A stretch of 18,373 bases of DNA, from assembly GCA_964396055.1 (NCBI GenBank), contig CAYNDV010000089.1, positions 1 through 18,373 on the forward strand. The letters are read 5' to 3'. Origin of the DNA: CAYJPV01 sp964396055 (GTDB lineage: Bacteria > Acidobacteriota > Vicinamibacteria > Vicinamibacterales > JAKQTR01). The position numbers and the translations under genes are program-made. Positions 13,296 to 18,373 of this stretch are shown in pieces. Position 1 is the stretch's first letter. Each line of letters begins with the position of its first letter. Below the pieces are notes generated by a model. The model saw only the letters and a program-made list of their open reading frames with translations, was not told where the DNA came from and made no database searches.

Positions 13296-15122
13296 ATGGA
13301 CATGCGGGACCAGGAAATGACGAACCAGACGACGGGCGCTGAGGATCCGGAGATTGCGTTCCTGCAGGCCGACCCCGAACTGGCGGGCATGTTCTTCGCC
13401 GAGGCGCTCGACCACCTCGGTTCGATCGAGGCCACCGTGCTGGCCCTCGAATCGGCGCCGGGAGACGTCAAGCTGCTGAACGACCTGTTCCGTCCGTTCC
13501 ACACGATCAAGGGCAACGCCGGCGCGCTCGGGGTGACGAGCGTGCAGGAGGTGGCCCACGTCGTGGAGAACCTGCTCGACCTGGGCCGGTCGGGCAAGCA
13601 CGCCATCGCGCAGGCCGAGATCGACGTCATCCTGAAGGCGGTCGATGTGGTGACCGCCATGATCGGCGGCCTCAAGCGCCGCGTGGACGGCGAGGCGACC
13701 CGGGACATGACGGCCGAGGCGCGGGCCCTGATGGCCGACGTCGAACAGGTGATTGCCGGCGGGTCGGCGGGGGCCGCAGAGGCGCCCGTCCCAGCCGCCC
13801 CGGTGAGCCCGGGCGAGACCGAGACGGCTGGCGAGGGGCCCGCGGCGTTCTTCGACGTCGCCGTTCCGGCGCCGGCGGCGCCCGCGCCCGCCGAGGCCGA
13901 TTTGCCCCGCGCGGCGTCGGGCCCGGTGAAGCACGATGCCGTCAGGATGGACACGGTCAAGGTCGACACGCGCAAGCTCGACAACCTCGTGGACATGGTC
14001 GGGGAACTCGTGATCGTCCAGGCGATGATCCAGGAGGACCCGACGCTGAGCCACGTGAACGAACGCCTCACGCGCAACCTCGGGCAGCTCAAGCGCATCA
14101 CCACCGACCTGCAGCGCAACGCGATGGCCATGCGCATGGTGCCCGTGCGTCAGACGTTCCAGAAGATGGCGCGCCTGGTGCGCGACCTCGGCCGCAAGTC
14201 CGGCAAGCAGGTGGAACTGGAACTGATCGGCGAGGAGACCGAACTCGACCGGCAGGTGGTGGAGGACATCAACGACCCGTTGATGCACATGGTCCGCAAC
14301 AGCATGGACCACGGCATCGAGGACGCCGAGCGGCGGGCCGCGGCGGGCAAGCCGGCCCAGGGGCGCCTCACGCTCAGCGCCTATCACCAGGGCGGCAGCA
14401 TCGTCATCGCGGTGAAGGACGACGGGGCCGGGCTCAACACCGAGAAGATCCGGCGCAAGGCCATCGCCCAGGGGCTCATCACCCCGGACCAGGTGCTCAC
14501 CGAGAACGAAATCCACCTGCTGATCTTCCGCCCGGGGTTCTCCACGGCGGACCAGGTGACGGAGATCTCGGGCCGCGGCGTGGGCATGGACGTCGTGCGC
14601 CGGAACATCGAGGCGCTGCGCGGGCGCGTCGACATCCAGAGCGTGGCGGGCCAGGGCACGACCTTCCTGATCAAGCTGCCGCTCACCCTCGCGATCCTCG
14701 ACGGGCTGGTGCTGCGCGCGGCGGGCCGGCGGTTCGTGCTCCCGACCTTCGCCGTCAGCGAGTCGCTGCGGCCGCGGGCCGACCAGGTGCACGCCGTGCA
14801 GGGGCGCCCGCAGATGATCCAGGTGCGGAACAACCTGCTGCCGATGGCGTCGCTCGGCGAACTGCTGGGCTTCGCGGAGGACGCGGCCCCGCCCACGGAA
14901 CGCACGGTCGTGGTCATCGACGACAACGACCGCCAGCTGGCCCTCGTCGTCGACGAGCTGATCGGGAAGCAGGAAGTGGTGATCAAGTCGCTCGGGGGAA
15001 CCTTCGGGCGGGTGCGGGGTGTCGCCGGCGGCGCGATCATGGGTGACGGCCGCGTCGGCCTGATCCTCGACGCCGCGGGCCTGACGGGGTTGTTGTCACA
15101 CAGGACGGCGCTGGCCGCGTAA
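13296..15122 (+). CDS. cheA: Chemotaxis histidine kinase CheA
   Basis: This 608-residue kinase starts with an Hpt domain (about 20-155) carrying phospho-acceptor H69 in FHTIKGNAGALG. A Pro/Ala-rich linker (about 155-212) follows, in which no P2 CheY-docking domain is recognisable. The P3 dimerisation domain (about 220-290) has VDTRKLDNLVDMVGELVI. The P4 ATPase has its N-box at 331-339 (HMVRNSMDH), its G1 box DDGAGL (375-380) and its G2 box GRGVGMDVV. The P5 CheW-like domain fills about 465-605. CheA autophosphorylates under receptor control and phosphorylates CheY and CheB. Preceded by P4, it opens the che operon; cheW follows after 37 bases. Confidence 0.97.
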   Translation: MDMRDQEMTNQTTGAEDPEIAFLQADPELAGMFFAEALDHLGSIEATVLALESAPGDVKLLNDLFRPFHTIKGNAGALGVTSVQEVAHVVENLLDLGRSGKHAIAQAEIDVILKAVDVVTAMIGGLKRRVDGEATRDMTAEARALMADVEQVIAGGSAGAAEAPVPAAPVSPGETETAGEGPAAFFDVAVPAPAAPAPAEADLPRAASGPVKHDAVRMDTVKVDTRKLDNLVDMVGELVIVQAMIQEDPTLSHVNERLTRNLGQLKRITTDLQRNAMAMRMVPVRQTFQKMARLVRDLGRKSGKQVELELIGEETELDRQVVEDINDPLMHMVRNSMDHGIEDAERRAAAGKPAQGRLTLSAYHQGGSIVIAVKDDGAGLNTEKIRRKAIAQGLITPDQVLTENEIHLLIFRPGFSTADQVTEISGRGVGMDVVRRNIEALRGRVDIQSVAGQGTTFLIKLPLTLAILDGLVLRAAGRRFVLPTFAVSESLRPRADQVHAVQGRPQMIQVRNNLLPMASLGELLGFAEDAAPPTERTVVVIDDNDRQLALVVDELIGKQEVVIKSLGGTFGRVRGVAGGAIMGDGRVGLILDAAGLTGLLSHRTALAA

Positions 15123-15123
15123 C

Positions 15124-15140
15124 CCGGCGCCTGGCGCCGG
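15124..15140 (+). repeat. Short hairpin between cheA and cheW
   Basis: CCGGCGC (15124-15130) and GCGCCGG (15134-15140) form a 7-bp stem with a CTG loop, just before the cheW ribosome site at 15148-15154. It may tune cheW translation or message stability. It could also be chance in GC-rich DNA. Confidence 0.35.
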
Positions 15141-15159
15141 ACGGTTCGGGAGGACAATC

Positions 15160-15660
15160 ATGAGTGCAGCAGTCGCAATCGACACGCCCGCCGCCGAGAG
15201 TGTGGTGAAGGCGAAGCCGGGCAAGTACCTGACGTTCTGTCTCGCGGGCGAGGAGTACGGCGTGCCCGTGCTCAAGGTGCGCGAGATCATCAAGATGATG
15301 GACATCACCGTGGTGCCGCAGGTGCCCGCCTACGTGCGCGGCGTCATCAACCTGCGCGGCAAGGTGATCACCGTCATCGACCTCCGGCTGAAGTTCGGCT
15401 TCGCCGGCCAGGAGCAGACCGACGAGACGGCCATCGTCGTCGTCGAGGTCCGCGTGGACGGCGGCAAGGTGCTCATGGGCATCGTCGTCGACTCCGTGTC
15501 GGACGTGCTGAACATCCAGGCCGACGAGATCGAGGACACGCCCGCCTTCGGCGATCGCGTGCAGACCGACTACCTCAGCGGCATGGCCAAGGTGAAGGGC
15601 CGGGTCAAGATCCTCCTGGACCTCGACCGGTCGCTGGGCTGGGACGCGCAGCAGGCGTAG
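15160..15660 (+). CDS. cheW: Chemotaxis coupling protein CheW
   Basis: This 166-residue protein is a single CheW (SH3-like) domain after a short Ala-rich leader: KYLTFCLAGEEYGVPVLKVREII, then VPAYVRGVINLRGKVITVIDLRLKFG and GIVVDSVSDVLNI. NLRG with the conserved arginine is the receptor-binding signature. CheW links receptor tips to the CheA P5 domain. GGGAGGA at 15148-15154 lies 5 bases before the ATG. It follows cheA and precedes cheR by 9 bases. Confidence 0.97.
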   Translation: MSAAVAIDTPAAESVVKAKPGKYLTFCLAGEEYGVPVLKVREIIKMMDITVVPQVPAYVRGVINLRGKVITVIDLRLKFGFAGQEQTDETAIVVVEVRVDGGKVLMGIVVDSVSDVLNIQADEIEDTPAFGDRVQTDYLSGMAKVKGRVKILLDLDRSLGWDAQQA

Positions 15661-15669
15661 GAGCCGACC

Positions 15670-16527
15670 GTGCCCGCCGCCGCCTCCGCCCTCCCGCTGC
15701 TGGACCCGGCACCCGCCCTGTCGGACCGAGACCTGGCGTTCGTCGTCAAGCTCGTGTACGACCGGGCGGGCATCCGCCTGCACGACGGCAAGCGGGAACT
15801 CGTCACCGCGCGCCTGCAGAAGCGGCTCCGGTTCCTGGGCCTGTCCTCCTACAAGGAGTACCTCGCCCACCTGCAGGAGGATACGAGCGGTGACGAGATG
15901 GTGGCGTTTCTCGACGCCATCACGACCAACCACACGTACTTCTTCCGGGAAGAGCAGCACTTCACGTTCCTGACGGCGCAGGTGCTGCCGGTCCTGCGGG
16001 CGCGCGGCGGCCGCGCGCCGATCGAGCTGTGGAGCGCGGCGTGCTCGAGTGGCGAGGAGCCCTACACGCTGGCCATCACCCTCGCCGACGCGCTGCCGGC
16101 CGACGAGGAGTTCCGGATCTTCGCGTCCGACCTGTCGACGAAGGTCCTCGCGACCGCCCGGAGCGGCGTCTACAAGATGGAACGGGTCAAGGGGCTGCCC
16201 CTCGACCTGCTGCGCCGGCACTTCGAGCGCGGCATGGGCGACCAGCAGGGCCTGGCGCGCGTCGGGGCGCACCTCCGGCGCCGGGTCGACTTCGCCCAGC
16301 TCAACCTGCTGGAGATCGGCGACCTCGGCCGGCGCTTCGACGTGATCTTCTGCCGGAACGTGATGATCTACTTCGACCGGGCCGTGCAGCAGCGCGTGGT
16401 GACCATGCTCGAGCGGCACCTGCGCCCGGGCGGGTACCTGTTCATCTCGCATTCGGAAAGCCTGAACGGCATTTCGCACGGGCTCCGGTGGGTGGCACCG
16501 GCCGTGTACCAATGGAGGCAGGCGTGA
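15670..16527 (+). CDS. cheR: Chemotaxis methyltransferase CheR
   Basis: This 285-residue protein has an N-terminal helical CheR domain (about 17-75) and a SAM-dependent methyltransferase domain. It shows TTNHTYFFREEQHF, the SAM loop LWSAACSSGEEPYTLAI (about 119-135) and FCRNVMIYFD (about 226-235). The beta-subdomain contains RGMGDQQGLARV, very like the RGTGPHEGL-type loop of enterobacterial CheR that docks on receptor tail peptides. CheR methylates receptor glutamates. The GTG start is supported by GGAG at 15660-15663, overlapping the cheW stop. The stop overlaps cheD by 4 bases. Confidence 0.96.
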   Translation: MPAAASALPLLDPAPALSDRDLAFVVKLVYDRAGIRLHDGKRELVTARLQKRLRFLGLSSYKEYLAHLQEDTSGDEMVAFLDAITTNHTYFFREEQHFTFLTAQVLPVLRARGGRAPIELWSAACSSGEEPYTLAITLADALPADEEFRIFASDLSTKVLATARSGVYKMERVKGLPLDLLRRHFERGMGDQQGLARVGAHLRRRVDFAQLNLLEIGDLGRRFDVIFCRNVMIYFDRAVQQRVVTMLERHLRPGGYLFISHSESLNGISHGLRWVAPAVYQWRQA

Positions 16528-17087
16528 CCCTCCAGCAGTCCGCCGGCGCCGCGGTGCCCGCCGCGCGCCCGGTGCTTCCGCGAAGCGCGGCCGACGGCCA
16601 GACGCGCATCGTGATCGGCATCGGCGAGTTCGCCGTGTCCGACGATCCGTCCGCCGTCCTGGTGACGCACGCGCTCGGCAGTTGCGTGGCCGTATGCCTG
16701 TGGGACCCCGCGACCAGGGTTGGCGGGATGCTCCACTTCCTGCTGCCCGAGTCGAAGGTGAATCCCACCCGGGCGCAGCAGCAGCCCGCGACGTTCGCCG
16801 ATCTCGGCATTCCGCTCCTGTTCCAGAACGCCTACAAGGCCGGCGCGGCCAAGCAGCGTTGCGTGGTCAAGCTCGTGGGCGGGGCCGACGTGACCGGCGT
16901 CCAGGGCCAGGGCCTGCTCGAGGTGGGCCGCCGGAACCAGATTGCCGCCAAGAACCTGCTCTGGCGCAACGGGGTCCTGATCAAGGCGGAGCGTCTCGGC
17001 GGGTCGGAACCCCGCAACGTGGCGCTGCGGGTGGGGGACGGGAATCTCCGCATCACGTGCGGCAACCAGCTCGTCGCGGAGCTCTAG
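16524..17087 (+). CDS. cheD: Chemoreceptor glutamine deamidase CheD
   Basis: This 187-residue protein starts at the GTG overlapping the cheR stop, with GGAGG at 16514-16518 five bases upstream. The catalytic triad is visible: T48, C54 (in HALGSCVAVCLWD) and H71 (in GGMLHFLLP). The spacing of 6 and 17 residues is the same as T21/C27/H44 of Thermotoga CheD. Later conserved parts are KLVGGADV and RRNQIAAKN. CheD deamidates receptor glutamines and in several bacteria also binds CheC to control its phosphatase activity. The CheX-type gene two positions downstream fits such a pairing, although CheX itself is not known to need CheD. The N-terminal 24 residues are a non-conserved leader. Confidence 0.95.
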   Translation: MTLQQSAGAAVPAARPVLPRSAADGQTRIVIGIGEFAVSDDPSAVLVTHALGSCVAVCLWDPATRVGGMLHFLLPESKVNPTRAQQQPATFADLGIPLLFQNAYKAGAAKQRCVVKLVGGADVTGVQGQGLLEVGRRNQIAAKNLLWRNGVLIKAERLGGSEPRNVALRVGDGNLRITCGNQLVAEL

Positions 17088-17099
17088 GGGGCACCAGTC

Positions 17100-17492
17100 A
17101 TGAGTCTCAACATCCTCATCGTGGACGATTCGGCCATGATGCGCGCCATGATCAAGCGCGTCACTGCCCTGTGCGACGTGCCGATCGGCCAGATCTACGA
17201 GGCGGCCAACGGCGCCGAGGCCCTCAAGGTCCTCCAGGCGCACCAGGTGCACGCCCTGTTCACCGACATCAACATGCCCGTGATGACCGGGACCGAGCTC
17301 CTGCGCGCCATCGCCGGCGACCCGCGCTGGAAGGATCTGCTGCGGATCATCATCTCCACCGACGGATCCGAGGCGCGCCGCAACGAGGTCCGCGACCTGG
17401 ATGTCCGTCTCTACGTCGAGAAGCCGTTCCGCCCGGAGGTAATGCGCGATGTCCTCTCCACTCTCTCAGCGCCGGACGCCGTCACCCACTGA
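17100..17492 (+). CDS. cheY: Chemotaxis response regulator CheY
   Basis: This 130-residue single receiver has acidic residues D9/D10 (LIVDDSAMMR), phospho-acceptor D56 in FTDINMP, T87 in IISTDGS and K108 in VEKPF. The DDSAMMR start and NMPVMTG motif are typical of CheY/CheB-type receivers. It is preceded by AGGGGG overlapping the cheD stop. In its phosphorylated form it should bind the flagellar switch. The last 44 bases overlap the start of the CheX gene in another frame, so the poorly conserved tail after about residue 117 is shared coding space. Confidence 0.94.
   Translation: MSLNILIVDDSAMMRAMIKRVTALCDVPIGQIYEAANGAEALKVLQAHQVHALFTDINMPVMTGTELLRAIAGDPRWKDLLRIIISTDGSEARRNEVRDLDVRLYVEKPFRPEVMRDVLSTLSAPDAVTH
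17435..17439 (+). promoter_or_regulatory. Ribosome binding site of cheX inside cheY
   Basis: GGAGG lies within the cheY coding sequence, 9 bases before the cheX ATG at 17449. No later ATG or GTG is available in the first 20 codons, which supports the overlapping start. Confidence 0.7.
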
Positions 17493-17967
17493 GCACGTCG
17501 ACGCGCTGAAACAGGCGCTCGTCGAGGTGGCCCAGGAGACGTTCTTCAGTTACGCCGAGGCCTGCGGAGCCGACCGGTTCAGCGAGGCCCTCGACACGGT
17601 GCCCGCGGATCCCGCCACGGGGGCGGCCCGGTGGCTGTCGGCGCGCGTGGACTTCGCCGGGGCCTTCGCGGGGCGCGTCACCGTGGCCCTGCCGTACGGG
17701 CTGGCGGCCGACATGGCCTCCGCCCTGGCCGGCATCACCCCCGACGAGGGCCTCACCGAGTCGGACGTGCTCGACTCGACCGGCGAGTTCGCCAACATGG
17801 TGTGCGGCACGTGGCTGACCCGCGCCTGCGTCCGGCGGCGCTTCGACCTCCAGCCGCCGGCCGTCGGTCCCGCCGGAGCCCAGGCCCGCGAGGCCGGCCC
17901 CAGCGACGAACTGATCCTCGTCAACGATCAGCCGCTGCGGCTGACCGTCGAGTTCATGGCTGCCTGA
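17449..17967 (+). CDS. cheX: CheX-type CheY-phosphate phosphatase
   Basis: This 172-residue protein carries one copy of the CheC/CheX/FliY active-site motif, E113-x2-N116 in STGEFANMVCGTW, on a helix after TESDVLD. CheC has two such sites and CheX one, so CheX fits better. The N-terminal part (about 15-95) has the alpha/beta pattern of the family, including ARVDFAGAFAGRVTVALP. The protein would remove phosphate from CheY, which fits because no CheZ is seen. It overlaps cheY by 44 bases, suggesting coupled translation and fixed stoichiometry. The sequence is divergent, so CheC-like binding to CheD cannot be excluded. Confidence 0.8.
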   Translation: MSSPLSQRRTPSPTEHVDALKQALVEVAQETFFSYAEACGADRFSEALDTVPADPATGAARWLSARVDFAGAFAGRVTVALPYGLAADMASALAGITPDEGLTESDVLDSTGEFANMVCGTWLTRACVRRRFDLQPPAVGPAGAQAREAGPSDELILVNDQPLRLTVEFMAA

Positions 17968-17978
17968 GGAGACCGACC

Positions 17979-18373
17979 GTGAACGGGAACACCCGCGTGC
18001 TCGTCGTCGACGATTCGGCTGTCGTCCGGAAGCTCATCGGCGACGCCCTGCGCAAGGAGCCCGGCATCGAGGTGGTGGGCGGCGCCGCCGATCCTTATGT
18101 GGCGCGGGACCTCATCCTCCAGCACAAGCCCGATGTGCTCACCCTCGATATCGAGATGCCGCGGATGGACGGCCTGACCTTCCTGAAGAAGCTGATGGCC
18201 GCGCACCCGCTGCCGGTCATCGTCGTCAGTTCGGTGACGCAGAGCGGGTCCGCCGCCAGCGTGGAGGCACTCAGGACGGGCGCGATCGAGGTCATTGCCA
18301 AGCCCGGCGGTCCCCACTCGGTGGGCTACGTGACTGAACGCATCGTCCGGGCCGTGAAGGCCCTGCGCGCCGG
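17979..18373 (+). CDS. cheB: Chemotaxis methylesterase CheB, N-terminal receiver (3' partial)
   Basis: The GTG at 17979 opens a frame that runs off the window after 131 complete codons. GAGGAG (17966-17971) overlaps the cheX stop and lies 7 bases upstream. The receiver has D11/D12 (VLVVDDSAVVRKL), phospho-acceptor D57 in LDIEMPRMDG, SS at 84-85 and K108 in IAKPGG. LDIEMPRMDGLTFLKKLM, VSSVTQSGS and the AKPGG end are the CheB type rather than CheY. The methylesterase domain, with its Ser-His-Asp site, would lie beyond the window edge. Confidence 0.92.
   Translation, partial: MNGNTRVLVVDDSAVVRKLIGDALRKEPGIEVVGGAADPYVARDLILQHKPDVLTLDIEMPRMDGLTFLKKLMAAHPLPVIVVSSVTQSGSAASVEALRTGAIEVIAKPGGPHSVGYVTERIVRAVKALRA

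Noticed and set aside
13898..13911. GCCGATTT inside cheA as a sigma-28 -10 box
   Set aside because: It lies within coding sequence, has no matching -35 box at the fixed spacing and is not followed by a gene start.
12239..14792. Two long minus-strand open frames (632 and 606 codons) opposite receptor 2 and cheA
   Set aside because: Both are antisense shadows. The plus strand carries unmistakable MCP and CheA domains, and the minus products are low-complexity.
17100..17967. CheZ phosphatase
   Set aside because: No gene with CheZ features was found. The CheY-phosphatase role is better assigned to the CheX-type gene.
1..18373. CRISPR arrays, tRNA/rRNA genes, insertion sequences or prophage parts
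   Set aside because: I saw no regularly spaced repeats, no tRNA-like cloverleaf, no transposase or integrase motifs and no phage genes. The region reads as stable chromosomal motility DNA.

Overview
This is a GC-rich bacterial scaffold fragment with every confident gene on the + strand. It contains one 100-base run of N (1527-1626). The sequence suggests a flagellated, Gram-negative-type bacterium: it has a proton-type MotA/MotB stator, a CheA-W-R-D-Y-X-B chemotaxis operon with CheD and CheX but no CheZ, and sigma-28-like promoters. My guess is Acidobacteriota (Vicinamibacteria-like), from the codon use and gene style. That is inference only, since no rRNA or other taxonomic marker is present.

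Region 1 (1-4488) is a surface-sugar operon of the nonulosonic acid (pseudaminic/legionaminic/sialic-like) type. It holds the end of a PseG-like gene, a HAD phosphatase, a NeuB/PseI-type synthase cut by the gap, a CarB-like ATP-grasp protein missing its start, a SpsF-type cytidylyltransferase and a CapD/WbpM-type nucleotide-sugar dehydratase. Where junctions are visible, the first five genes overlap by 4 to 11 bases. Because the next genes are motility genes, flagellin or surface glycosylation is a reasonable but unproven role. A strong GC hairpin follows the last gene.

Region 2 (4489-9198) encodes an HD-GYP response regulator (probable c-di-GMP phosphodiesterase), an odd GAF/HisKA/receiver protein with no visible ATPase domain, motA, motB and a lone receiver. 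The first three junctions are overlapping or tight, so c-di-GMP turnover and signalling are probably co-expressed with the stator.

Region 3 (9199-13069) encodes two chemoreceptors that share a nearly identical signalling domain and a C-terminal tail (DTGTFG[A/S]F). Both lack a recognisable HAMP domain. Between them lies a small secreted beta-sandwich (carboxypeptidase-regulatory-like) protein.

Region 4 (13070-18373) is the chemotaxis operon cheA-cheW-cheR-cheD-cheY-cheX-cheB; cheB runs off the end.

The most striking non-coding signal is a promoter motif found four times, once before each motility/chemotaxis transcription block (4554, 9231, 10988, 13183). It has an invariant GCCGATTG box, and exactly 19 bases upstream of that box's start a T[C/G]A[A/T] box begins. 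This matches the architecture of a sigma-28 (FliA/SigD) promoter with an altered -10 end. It ties the HD-GYP/stator genes, both receptors, the small secreted protein and the che operon into one regulon.
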